Part shown: in pieces, positions 33,518 through 41,736 of the stretch
Layout of the letters: the number at the start of each line of letters is the position of its first letter
How positions within the stretch are numbered: position 1 is the stretch's first letter
Origin: an uncultured Clostridia bacterium
GTDB lineage: Bacteria > Bacillota > Clostridia > Oscillospirales > CAG-272
Assembly (NCBI GenBank): GCA_947586625.1
Contig: CANPXS010000004.1
Coordinates: 1-45,087 of the forward strand
Direction: 5' to 3'
DNA length: 45,087 nucleotides
Position numbers and translations under genes: made by a program
The notes under the pieces: model-generated
The model's database searches: none
What the model saw: the letters and a program-made list of their open reading frames with translations, nothing else
Told to the model about the DNA's origin: nothing

Positions 33518-36205
33518 ATGGCAAAGCGTGAAAGCATCGAGCGCGGCGAGCCGACCGAGATAGTCATAAAGCGTCTGGGCGTCGACGTTTCGTTGGGACT
33601 TGACGAGCGTGAGGCGAAGCGTCGTCTGCGCCGTGACGGTGAGAACCGAATATTCGAGGAAAAGCGTTCCTCAGTCCTGCGCTACGCGGGATATTGCAGC
33701 TCGGACTTACTTCTGGTCCTCCTGCTTTTGACGTCGGTGACTGCCGCCGCGTTCGGTATAAAGACTGCGTATCGCGTGCTTTTGCCGATACTCATATTGA
33801 GCATAGTCATGCGCACGGCGGCGTATATAACGGCGAGACGCAGGCTCGAGGCGCTGTCGTCGGAGCAGACCGTCATGCCGAGCTCCGCCGTAGTGAGGGA
33901 CGGTAAAGTCACGCGAGTCGACGCGAGGACGATAGTGCGCGGCGACGTTATCAAGCTGGCTCCGGGCGATATCGTGCCCGCCGATTGCAGGATATACAGC
34001 GCCGCGGGGCTTGAGGTATATGAAGAATCGGTGACCGGCGTGACGGGAAATGTCAGAAAGTCGGCGTCGGACGATATAACGAAGTCGCCGGTGTCGCGAA
34101 GCGATACGGTTTATGCGGGAAGCGTCGTGCTGTCGGGTTCTGCGACGGCTGTCGTGATTGAGACGGGCGCGGACACGCTCGCGGTTAGGACGAAGGGATA
34201 TTTCAAGTCGACGCGCGGCGGCGTCTTGAAGCTGTCGCGGCTGCTCGAAAAATACAGCCGGGTATGGGGTGCGGTGATGACCGTCGTAGCGTTCGCCGTA
34301 ACCGTCGTCGACATATTCTGGGGCAGACGCGAGCTTTACGATGTGTTTTTTATGGGGTTGTCGCTTGCGGTCGCGTCGATGTGCGAGTATTATTCGGCGC
34401 TCGGCGATATAGCGGCGGCGATGGGACTTTTCGCGCTCGGCAATCGCGAGGGCGTAGCCGTCAGGGGAGTGAAATCAATCGAGACGCTGTCGGAGCTTGA
34501 CGTGATAATCACCGGCGCTGACGGCGTTGTGACGAGCGACGGCATGGAGAGTCAGGGTTGGTTCTTTGACGGCAAGGTCGGCGACGGCGACGTTCCGCCG
34601 GAGCTTTTGCGCCATGCGGCCATGGTGACACGTGCGGGCGACGAGAGCAAGGATAAAAACAAGGACAGACTGACGGGCGAATGCGTCTCGTCGCTGTATG
34701 AATATATTGAGCTTACGGATGTCGGCGCCGTCTACGATGAAGGAGAGGTGCCGGTGCTCGTCGGCGGTATTGCGGACGGGCTGCGGTTCGATACGCGGCT
34801 GCTCGATATAGGCGGCATATACATGTCGGTGTCGGGAGGAGACGCGGGAGCTGTGCTTGATGCGTGCTCGTACGTGTATGCGAACGGCGCAGACGCGACG
34901 ATGTCGCAGTCGGCGCGCGATGGCATCGCAAAGATGATAGCGCACCACGAGCGCAGAGGCGCGACGTCGGTGGCGATCGCGCGCAAGCGCACGCCGTTTC
35001 ATTCGATGGACAAGCTGCCGTTCGCACAAGCGGATATGACGCTGTACGGCATTATATTTCTGTACCGTCCGCTGTCGAAGGACCTTGTAAAGACCGTCGC
35101 CGCTTGCCGCGACGCCGGTATACGCATAGTTATGACGGGCAAGGGCGTCGAATCGGCAAAGCTCGCAGATAGAGCGTGGATAATAAGCGGCAGGGAAGAC
35201 ATAGTGACGGGGCGCGAATTTGCGTCCATGAACGGCGGCGATGCGGCGAGGTGCGCTTTAAATGCGCGTCTTCTCGTCGGATTCGATACGCGTCAGCTTT
35301 TGAAGTTTACGTCGATCTTGCGTGAGAGCGGCAAAAAAGCCGCGTATGCGGCGACGCTCGAGCGCGATATGAAAGATGAAATGGCGCTTTTGACGTCGGT
35401 CGGCGCGGGATTTGCGCTGTCGAGTGAGAACGCGAATTCTGAGGGCGTCGTGCGCGGCATATCGCAGGCGATAAAGATGCGCGCCGACAACATCATCCCG
35501 CGCGCGGGGACGGGGAAAGACGGCGGAGGCGGACTGTCCGCGATAGCGGCGAGCGTCGCTTACTCGAAGCGGATATACAGAAACATCTCAAATATAGCTG
35601 CATATCTTCTGACGTCGCAGGCGGCGCGTATATTCTCTGTCTTATATACGGCTCTTTTCCATAAGAGCGCGCTCGTCGCCGAGCAGATACTTTTGTGGGG
35701 ACTGATATTCGATTTCTTCGCGGTGCTCGTGCTCGCTCGCGAGCGTCCCGATGCACGTTCGCTTTCAGACGTACACGACGTATACGAACGGCTGTCGCAT
35801 CCGCTGTCGAATCTCGGTCTGCCGCTGTCGTACGGGCTGTTTTGGGCTGCGCTGACAATGCTTGCCCCGCACGCATACGCGTCGGGATTTGACGTATACG
35901 GCGCGTCGGTCATATTCGTGTCGGTTCTGCTTTCGATGATAGTCGTTTGCGGCGAGCACAGGGAAGAATATCCCGCTTTCTCGAAGAAGCGCTCGTTCAG
36001 TATGCCGTCGTTCGTGTTCGCGTGCGCTGTCGCGGCGACGATATTGGCAATAACGGTGGTGCCGTCGTTCGCGTCGGCGCTCGAGCTGACGCAGCCCGAC
36101 CCGTATGCGCTGCTCGTGTCGCTCATACCGCCGGCGGCGCTTCTCGCGCTGTACGAATTGCCGAGGATCATACATAGAAATAAACACTCCAAGGAGGACA
36201 CTTAA
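33518..36205 (+). CDS. P-type ATPase-like membrane protein lacking all catalytic signatures (pseudo-P-type ATPase)
   Basis: The 895-aa product has P2-type (Ca2+-ATPase-like) architecture: N-terminal segment, two helices (about 65-105), actuator domain (TIVRGDVIKLAPGDIVPADCR), two helices (about 245-300), a large P/N region, then about six C-terminal helices. Every catalytic motif is altered. DKTGT reads TGADGVV, with Gly333 at the phosphorylated Asp; TGES reads TGVT (173-176); PEGL reads CEYY; TGD reads TGK; GDGxND reads ERDMKDEM. The frame is intact with no stops and composition matches neighbours, so it is not a decaying pseudogene. It cannot run a normal phosphoenzyme cycle. It lies between the Clp ATPase (6-base gap) and Mrp-like (2-base gap) genes. 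A scaffold, sensor or channel role is inference. Confidence 0.85.
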   Translation: MAKRESIERGEPTEIVIKRLGVDVSLGLDEREAKRRLRRDGENRIFEEKRSSVLRYAGYCSSDLLLVLLLLTSVTAAAFGIKTAYRVLLPILILSIVMRTAAYITARRRLEALSSEQTVMPSSAVVRDGKVTRVDARTIVRGDVIKLAPGDIVPADCRIYSAAGLEVYEESVTGVTGNVRKSASDDITKSPVSRSDTVYAGSVVLSGSATAVVIETGADTLAVRTKGYFKSTRGGVLKLSRLLEKYSRVWGAVMTVVAFAVTVVDIFWGRRELYDVFFMGLSLAVASMCEYYSALGDIAAAMGLFALGNREGVAVRGVKSIETLSELDVIITGADGVVTSDGMESQGWFFDGKVGDGDVPPELLRHAAMVTRAGDESKDKNKDRLTGECVSSLYEYIELTDVGAVYDEGEVPVLVGGIADGLRFDTRLLDIGGIYMSVSGGDAGAVLDACSYVYANGADATMSQSARDGIAKMIAHHERRGATSVAIARKRTPFHSMDKLPFAQADMTLYGIIFLYRPLSKDLVKTVAACRDAGIRIVMTGKGVESAKLADRAWIISGREDIVTGREFASMNGGDAARCALNARLLVGFDTRQLLKFTSILRESGKKAAYAATLERDMKDEMALLTSVGAGFALSSENANSEGVVRGISQAIKMRADNIIPRAGTGKDGGGGLSAIAASVAYSKRIYRNISNIAAYLLTSQAARIFSVLYTALFHKSALVAEQILLWGLIFDFFAVLVLARERPDARSLSDVHDVYERLSHPLSNLGLPLSYGLFWAALTMLAPHAYASGFDVYGASVIFVSVLLSMIVVCGEHREEYPAFSKKRSFSMPSFVFACAVAATILAITVVPSFASALELTQPDPYALLVSLIPPAALLALYELPRIIHRNKHSKEDT

Positions 36206-36207
36206 TA

Positions 36208-37059
36208 ATGGCAGAAAATTGTACTCATGACTGCTCGACGTGCGGCGTCGACTGTCCGTCGAGAAACGGCGGGGAGCCCGAGTCGCTTCTGCGTCCCGCA
36301 AACAAGGACAGCAAAATAGGCAAGGTGATAGCCGTCGTATCCGGCAAGGGAGGCGTAGGCAAGAGCATGGTGACGTCGCTGCTCGCTCTGACGTGCAGAC
36401 GCAGAGGGCTTGACGTCGCGGTCATGGACGCGGACGTGACGGGTCCATCAATACCGCGCGCGTTCGGTATGCATGCCGGCGGCGTCGACGGCGATGACAA
36501 CGGCATAATCCCGCCCGAGACGGCGACTGGCATCAAGGTGATGTCTGTCAATCTGCTGCTCGAGGACGAGGGGACGCCCGTAGTCTGGCGCGGTCCCGTC
36601 ATATCGGGAACGGTGCTCCAGTTCTGGGAAGATGTGATATGGGGCAAATGCGATATCATGTTCATAGACATGCCTCCGGGAACGGGAGACGTGCCGCTGA
36701 CGATATTCCAGTCGATACCGCTTGACGGCATCATAATCGTGACGAGCCCGCAGGAGCTCGTGTCGATGATAGTGTCGAAGGCGGTCAACATGGCGAAGAT
36801 GATGGATATTCCCGTGCTCGGGATAGTCGAGAACATGAGCTATGTCGAATGTCCCGACTGCGGCAAAAAGATACCGATATTCGGCGAGGGGTGCACTGAG
36901 GCATATGCGGAAGAGGCTGGAATCAAGCTTCTCGACAAGATGCCGATTTCGCCTGAGCTTGCGCGTATGTGCGACGCGGGGAAGATCGAGCTGACGCCGT
37001 ACGAATGGCTGAACAACACCGCGGACGCAGTCGAAAAGGCGCCGAAGCGCAGCGTTTGA
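36208..37059 (+). CDS. Mrp/Nbp35-family P-loop ATPase (Fe-S cluster carrier)
   Basis: The 283-aa ApbC/Mrp/Nbp35 protein binds and transfers Fe-S clusters. It has an N-terminal Cys-rich stretch (CTHDCSTCGVDC) as in Nbp35-type proteins, the deviant Walker A SGKGGVGKS, switch I region DADVTGPSIPRAFG, switch II DMPPGTGD, and the bridging Cys pair in YVECPDCGKK. There is no DUF59 domain. It begins 2 bases after the pseudo-P-type ATPase and ends the long co-directional block. Its presence beside membrane proteins with no cluster-assembly genes is notable. Family certain, client proteins unknown. Confidence 0.93.
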   Translation: MAENCTHDCSTCGVDCPSRNGGEPESLLRPANKDSKIGKVIAVVSGKGGVGKSMVTSLLALTCRRRGLDVAVMDADVTGPSIPRAFGMHAGGVDGDDNGIIPPETATGIKVMSVNLLLEDEGTPVVWRGPVISGTVLQFWEDVIWGKCDIMFIDMPPGTGDVPLTIFQSIPLDGIIIVTSPQELVSMIVSKAVNMAKMMDIPVLGIVENMSYVECPDCGKKIPIFGEGCTEAYAEEAGIKLLDKMPISPELARMCDAGKIELTPYEWLNNTADAVEKAPKRSV

Positions 37060-37078
37060 CGATTTCTTTTGATATTAT

Positions 37079-37108
37079 GGGGCAGGAGCTCTTATGGGCT
37101 TCTGCCCC
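37079..37108 (+). terminator. Hairpin at the end of the ruvC-to-mrp block
   Basis: An 11-bp stem with one G-T pair (GGGGCAGGAGC and near-complement) 19 bases after the stop, without a T-run. It may be an attenuator-type stop or an RNA-stabilising 3' hairpin. Confidence 0.5.
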
Positions 37109-37131
37109 GATATATCTCGGCAATAAAAATC

Positions 37132-37161
37132 GGGACAGCGCGCGCTTTCGGAATGTAAAAT
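37132..37161 (+). promoter_or_regulatory. Candidate promoter of the AraC-type regulator gene
   Basis: GGGACA (37132-37137), 18-base spacer ending in TG, TAAAAT (37156-37161). The start is near 37168 and GGTGAAGGA precedes the ATG at 37185. Confidence 0.45.
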
Positions 37162-37184
37162 GATGTCGGTACGGGGGTGAAGGA

Positions 37185-38087
37185 ATGAATTGGGTCACAG
37201 GTCTGCAAAGATCGCTTGATTACATTGAAGATCATATCTGCGACGACATCGACTGCGAGACGCTTGCGGAGCGGTGCTATTCGTCGAGCTATCATTTTCA
37301 GCGCGTGTTCGGACTTCTTTGCGGATATACGGTCGGCGAGTATATCCGCAATCGCCGGTTGTCGCTCGCGGGCGCGGAGCTTGCGTCAGGCACGATAAAA
37401 GTCATAGACGCGGCGCTGAAATACGGGTACGAAAGCCCCGACAGCTTCGCAAAGGCATTCCGCAGGTTTCACGGAGTCCTGCCGTCGCAGGCGATATCGG
37501 GTTGCTGTAATCTGCGTTCGTTTTCGCCTCTTGTGCTGAAAATTTCACTGGAAGGCGGTAGAACGATGGATTACAGGATCGAAGAAAAGGGAGAACTCGT
37601 ATTTACGGGGTATAAGCGCCGCTTTGAAGGCGTTCCCGGCGAGCGGGCGGATCAGGAAAAGGATATGTACATCAGTACAAGACCGTTGCAGTACATTCTC
37701 AGCGGACTCTCGGGACACAGCGATTCGGAGTATAACATTATCACGAATGTCGGCGTCGATGGATACGACTTTTATATCGCGCACCTTTTACCCGATTGGT
37801 GCCGGGACAAGCTCGACCGCAACTATGTGCTCGGCGCTGAGGCGGCGTCGTACTTCGAGCAGATACGCGTTGGCGCTCAGAAATACGCGGTGTTTGAAAC
37901 GGAGCGATGCAGATTTCCGACGATGGTTTATCTTGACCTGCGCCGCCGCATAGCGGAGGAGTGGCTGCCGTGGTCGGGATACAGGCTTGCCGATGCGCCA
38001 GAGATAGTCGTGACGTACTGGTACGACGGCGACATGAAAGACGAGCGCTACCGCGAGCTGTGGATACCGATAGAAAAAGACGAGTGA
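37185..38087 (+). CDS. AraC-family regulator with C-terminal GyrI-like effector-binding domain
   Basis: The 300-aa product follows the Rob plan: an N-terminal AraC double HTH (about residues 1-105, with SSSYHFQRVFGLLCGYTVGEYIRNRRL and ALKYGYESPDSFAKAFRRFHGVLPSQ) and a C-terminal AraE_N/GyrI-like small-molecule-binding domain (about 125-297) beginning MDYRIEEKGELVFTGYKRRFEG. It ends VVTYWYDGDMKDERYRELWIPIEK, typical of that domain. Such proteins respond to cationic hydrophobic compounds or drugs and often activate efflux or detoxification genes. No target gene adjoins it: the next gene is convergent. Ligand and regulon unknown. Confidence 0.92.
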   Translation: MNWVTGLQRSLDYIEDHICDDIDCETLAERCYSSSYHFQRVFGLLCGYTVGEYIRNRRLSLAGAELASGTIKVIDAALKYGYESPDSFAKAFRRFHGVLPSQAISGCCNLRSFSPLVLKISLEGGRTMDYRIEEKGELVFTGYKRRFEGVPGERADQEKDMYISTRPLQYILSGLSGHSDSEYNIITNVGVDGYDFYIAHLLPDWCRDKLDRNYVLGAEAASYFEQIRVGAQKYAVFETERCRFPTMVYLDLRRRIAEEWLPWSGYRLADAPEIVVTYWYDGDMKDERYRELWIPIEKDE

Positions 38088-38092
38088 CGCGC

Positions 38093-38129
38093 GCAAAAAA
38101 GTCCGGCTTTGAGCCGGACTTTTTTTGCG
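38093..38129. terminator. Bidirectional terminator between convergent genes
   Basis: Eight-bp GC stem GTCCGGCT-TTG-AGCCGGAC extended by A6/T7 tracts on either side, active in both directions. Confidence 0.9.
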
Positions 38130-38156
38130 AAAATATTGATGCTTTTGATGCTTTTC

Positions 38157-40166
38157 TCAGAGGTCGGCGGCCGTCATATAGTCGACGCCGTGCTCTACGA
38201 TGAATATTTTGCGCTCTGGCAGGTCGTCGCCGAGAAGAGTCTCGAAGATGTAGGCTGTCGCCTCCGCGTCCGCGGGTGAGACGCGTATGAGACGGCGCGT
38301 CGCGGGGTCCATCGTCGTCTTAGCCATCATCTCGGGCGTGTTCTCGCCGAGTCCTTTGCTCCGCAGGAGCGTATATTTTTTGCCCTTGGCCTCGAGGTCG
38401 GCGACTATCTCGTTTTTCTGCGGCTCGTTGTATGCGTATACGGTCTCGGGATTTTTCTCCTTCGTCGTTATCTCAAACAGCGGCGACTCCGCGATAAAGA
38501 CGCGTCCGCGCTCGATGAGCGTCGGCAAGAGGCGGTAGAACATCGTCAACAGCAGCGTGCGTATCTGGTAGCCGTCCTCGTCCGCATCGGTGCAGATGAT
38601 GATCTTGCTCCATTTGAGTGAGTCGATGTCGAATTCGTTGTTGTGGCGTCCTTTCGTCTTTATCTCGACGCCGCAGCCGATGACCTTCAAAAGGTCGGTG
38701 ATGATCTCGTTTTTGAATATCTTTTCGTACGTGCTTTTTAAGCAGTTGAGCGTTTTGCCGCGCACCGGTATGACAGCCTGAAATTCCGCAGACCTCGCGA
38801 GCTTGACGGACGTGAGAGCCGAGTCGCCCTCGACGATATACAGCTCGCGGACGTTCGGGTCCTTCGAGCGGCAGCCGACGAATTTTTCGACGCGGTTGGC
38901 GGCGTCCATCGTGCCTGTCAGCTTCTTTTTGAGGTTGACGCGCGCCGTCTCCGCCTGTTCGCGGCTGCGCTTGTTGACGAGCACCTGCCCGCAGAACGAT
39001 TCCGCGTACTGTTTGTTCTCGGCGAAGAAGTATTCGAGCTGGCGCTTGATGTAGGACGTCATGGAGTCGGCGATGAACTTGTTGTTTATCGCCTCCTTGG
39101 TCTGGTTCGCGTACGACGCGACTGTCGACGACGTGTTCGTTACGAGCACGAGGCAGTCCTCGATGTCGGAGAACGTAATGTGGGTTTCGTTTTTCGTGTA
39201 TTTGCCGTTATTTTTGAGGTAGTTGTCGACGGCGTATGCAAAGCCGGTGCGGACGGCTTTATCGGGCGAGCCGCCGTGCGGCAGGAAACTTGCGTTGTGA
39301 TAGTATTCGAGCATGTTGACCTGATTCGACACGGCGAAAGCGATGGAGACTTTGATCTTGTAGTCGTCCTTGTCCTCGCGGTCGCGTCCCGTGTCCTCGT
39401 AGCTCCACATGACGGGCGGCACGATGACCTCGCCGTCGCCGACTATCTCAGCGATGTAGTCCTCGATGCCGTGCTCATACATGTATTCTTCGGTCTCGAA
39501 CGTGCCGTCCTCGAGCTGCCACCGCAGTATGAAACGTATTCCGTCGTTTACGACGGCCTGTTTCTTTAGCGTGCGCGAGTAATAGTCGTGGGGAATGTTG
39601 ACGTCGGTGAACACGTCGATGTCGGGACGCCAGCGGACGATGGTGCCGTGCTTTTTTTCCTTGCGTTCGAGCGGGCGGACGGAGAATTCGCCGTCGACCT
39701 CGCCGCGCTTGAAGTGAATCTCGGAAAGCTGTCCGCCGCCGTATGATTTGACGGTCATATATTCGGACGCGTACTGTGTCGACGCGGCGCCGAGTCCGTT
39801 CATGCCGAGCGCGAACTCATAGCTCGAAGATTCGTCGTTGTTGTTGTATTTGCCGCCGGCGTAGAGCTCGCAGTAGACGAGCTCCCAGTTGTAGCGCTGT
39901 TCGTTTTCGTTATATCCGAGGGGAACGCCGCGTCCCGAGTCCTCGACCTCTATCGAGTGGTCGGTGAACGCGGTGACGATTATCTCGTCGCCGAAACCCT
40001 CGCGGGCTTCGTCGACGGCGTTGGCGAGTATTTCAAAGAAAGCGTGCTCGCAGCCTTCGAGTCCGTCTGAGCCGAACATGACGGCGGGACGCTTGCGGAC
40101 GCGGTCGGCGCCTTTAAGCGCCGATATGCTTCTGTCGTCGTAGGATTGTTTTATATTCTTTGCCAC
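38157..40166 (-). CDS. Divergent type IIA topoisomerase B subunit (GyrB/ParE-like)
   Basis: The 669-aa product has the GyrB/ParE layout: GHKL ATPase (EILANAVDEAREG N-box, VEDSGRGVPLGYN, GMNGLGAAS), transducer domain with QTKEAINNK, and TOPRIM. TOPRIM acids are kept (YIVEGDSAL, and DADEDG) but surroundings differ from housekeeping enzymes: EGDSALTS instead of EGDSAGGS and DADEDGYQIRT instead of DADVDGSHIRT. The C-terminal LRSKGLGENTPEMMAKTTMDP is family-like. It starts at GTG 40166 behind GGAG. No gyrA/parC-like partner lies next to it in the window, unlike usual parE-parC or gyrB-gyrA pairs. It is probably a second topoisomerase of Clostridia rather than GyrB itself. Confidence 0.85.
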   Translation of the reverse strand: MAKNIKQSYDDRSISALKGADRVRKRPAVMFGSDGLEGCEHAFFEILANAVDEAREGFGDEIIVTAFTDHSIEVEDSGRGVPLGYNENEQRYNWELVYCELYAGGKYNNNDESSSYEFALGMNGLGAASTQYASEYMTVKSYGGGQLSEIHFKRGEVDGEFSVRPLERKEKKHGTIVRWRPDIDVFTDVNIPHDYYSRTLKKQAVVNDGIRFILRWQLEDGTFETEEYMYEHGIEDYIAEIVGDGEVIVPPVMWSYEDTGRDREDKDDYKIKVSIAFAVSNQVNMLEYYHNASFLPHGGSPDKAVRTGFAYAVDNYLKNNGKYTKNETHITFSDIEDCLVLVTNTSSTVASYANQTKEAINNKFIADSMTSYIKRQLEYFFAENKQYAESFCGQVLVNKRSREQAETARVNLKKKLTGTMDAANRVEKFVGCRSKDPNVRELYIVEGDSALTSVKLARSAEFQAVIPVRGKTLNCLKSTYEKIFKNEIITDLLKVIGCGVEIKTKGRHNNEFDIDSLKWSKIIICTDADEDGYQIRTLLLTMFYRLLPTLIERGRVFIAESPLFEITTKEKNPETVYAYNEPQKNEIVADLEAKGKKYTLLRSKGLGENTPEMMAKTTMDPATRRLIRVSPADAEATAYIFETLLGDDLPERKIFIVEHGVDYMTAADL

Positions 40167-40198
40167 TTTATATGCTCCGTTACAGCAGTGATAATATA

Positions 40199-40227
40199 AG
40201 TATACAGTATTTTCGGCAAAAATGCAA
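40199..40227 (-). promoter_or_regulatory. Promoter of the topoisomerase B-like gene
   Basis: Minus strand TTGCAT (40222-40227), 17-base spacer, TATACT (40199-40204); start near 40192, leader about 27 nt. It separates this gene from the murE operon, which is read in the same direction. Confidence 0.75.
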
Positions 40228-40238
40228 GATACGGCGCG

Positions 40239-41732
40239 TCACACCTTTTCCGCAAGCTCCGCCGCAGTTTCGACGATTATGCTGCGCTCCGAGAACGGAA
40301 CGTGTTCGCCGTTTATGAGAATGAAGCGCTCGTGTCCTTTTCCTGCGAAAAGCACGATGTCGCCGGGCTCGGCGTGCTCGACCGCGTATCGGACTGCCTC
40401 GCGGCGGTCGGGTATACATACGAACGGCGTGTCGCGGTCGCCGAAGCCCTCGAGTATGTCATGGATTATGTCCATCGGGTCCTCGAAGTCGGGGTCGTCG
40501 GCTGTGAGTATGCAGAAATCGGCGAGCTCCGATATCGCTGCGCCGATAGGAGCGCGGCGCGAGAACGTGCGTCCGCCGACGGAACCGACGAGCACGACGA
40601 GTCTCTGCGGTTTGTATTCGCGCAGAACCGACAGCGCGGAGCGCAGCGACAGCTCGTTGTGGGCGTAGTCGATGACGAACGTCGCATACGGGAGCGATGC
40701 GTCGACGACCTCGAACCGTCCGAGCGGCGTCGTCTGCGACAGAGACGACGCGATGGCGGCGTACGGTACGCCGCAGCGGCGGCATATAGCGACGGCGACG
40801 AGGGCGTTATATACGCTGAAAGCGCCCGGAGTGCGAAGAAGTATGCGCCGCTCGACGTCTCCCGCGTGCAACGTGAAGCTGACGCCGAGGCCGCCTTTTT
40901 CACGCCAGTTGGAGACGTTGTCGGCGTAGTAGTCGGCGGTGGTTTTGACCGACACCGACGCGGTAAGCGCGGTCACGTTTTTCATCATATACGCGGCGTT
41001 TTCGTCGTCGGCGTTGTAGACGACGAACGACGCGCCGTAGTCTGAGAGCAGACGCGCCTTGCAGTCGCGGTAATGCTCGAACGTCGGATGCTCGTTTCCG
41101 CCGATGTGGTCGGGGGACAGATTCGTGAACGCGCATGCGTCGAACGTCAGTCCGTATATGCGGTCCATGTAGACGGCCTGCGACGACACTTCCATCACGA
41201 CAGTTGTGATGCCCGCCTGCTTCATGTTGTAAAAATGTTGGTGAAGGTCGGCGGATTCGGGCGTAGACCGCAGCGTCGAGGTGCGGCGTCCCGCGTACAT
41301 GACGCCGACGGTGCCGATGTAGCCGGTCGGTATGCCGGCGGCGTTGAGTATCGAGTATATGAGAAGACACGTAGTTGTTTTGCCCTTTGTGCCCGTTATG
41401 CCGATGATGCGCATGGAGTCGGCGGGGCGTCCGTACAGCTCCGCCGAGACGAGCGCGAGCATCCGGCGCGTGTTTTCGCATATGATGACGGCGGCGTCGT
41501 CGGGAAGGTCGACGCTTTCTTCGCACAGAAACGCGCGGCAGCCTCGCTCGTATGCGTTTTTGGCGTAAAGATGTCCGTCGGTGACGGCGCCGCGTATGCA
41601 TACGAAAAGCGTGTCGCGCGAGCACATGCGCGAGTCGTAGCAGACTGTATCTATCTGAAGTCCCGCGTATTTGCGCGGGACCTTTATGCCGACGCGCGAT
41701 AGCAGAGTCGACAGCTTCATTCGATTTGTCAT
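40239..41732 (-). CDS. murE: MurE-type UDP-MurNAc-tripeptide ligase with unusual amino-acid specificity motif
   Basis: Adds the third residue to UDP-MurNAc-L-Ala-D-Glu in the cytoplasm. The 497-aa Mur ligase has three domains: N-terminal UDP-binding (VCYDSRMCSRDTLFVCIRG), central ATPase with GITGTKGKTTT, and C-terminal ligase domain. In meso-DAP-adding MurE the C-terminal motif is DNPR; here the same place reads LTADDPDFEDP, so the DAP-recognising Arg is missing. This points to L-Lys, L-Orn or another residue, or to a second MurE paralogue. ATG 41732 follows AAGGAAAG and is preferred to the track start inside dacA. It lies 4 bases after the carboxypeptidase gene, outside any dcw cluster. Confidence 0.88.
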   Translation of the reverse strand: MTNRMKLSTLLSRVGIKVPRKYAGLQIDTVCYDSRMCSRDTLFVCIRGAVTDGHLYAKNAYERGCRAFLCEESVDLPDDAAVIICENTRRMLALVSAELYGRPADSMRIIGITGTKGKTTTCLLIYSILNAAGIPTGYIGTVGVMYAGRRTSTLRSTPESADLHQHFYNMKQAGITTVVMEVSSQAVYMDRIYGLTFDACAFTNLSPDHIGGNEHPTFEHYRDCKARLLSDYGASFVVYNADDENAAYMMKNVTALTASVSVKTTADYYADNVSNWREKGGLGVSFTLHAGDVERRILLRTPGAFSVYNALVAVAICRRCGVPYAAIASSLSQTTPLGRFEVVDASLPYATFVIDYAHNELSLRSALSVLREYKPQRLVVLVGSVGGRTFSRRAPIGAAISELADFCILTADDPDFEDPMDIIHDILEGFGDRDTPFVCIPDRREAVRYAVEHAEPGDIVLFAGKGHERFILINGEHVPFSERSIIVETAAELAEKV

Positions 41733-41736
41733 GTCG

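Noticed and set aside
33518-36205. P-type ATPase homologue as a decaying pseudogene
   Set aside because: Frame is uninterrupted for 895 codons, membrane segments are intact, and it is tightly coupled to both neighbours, which favours a maintained function.
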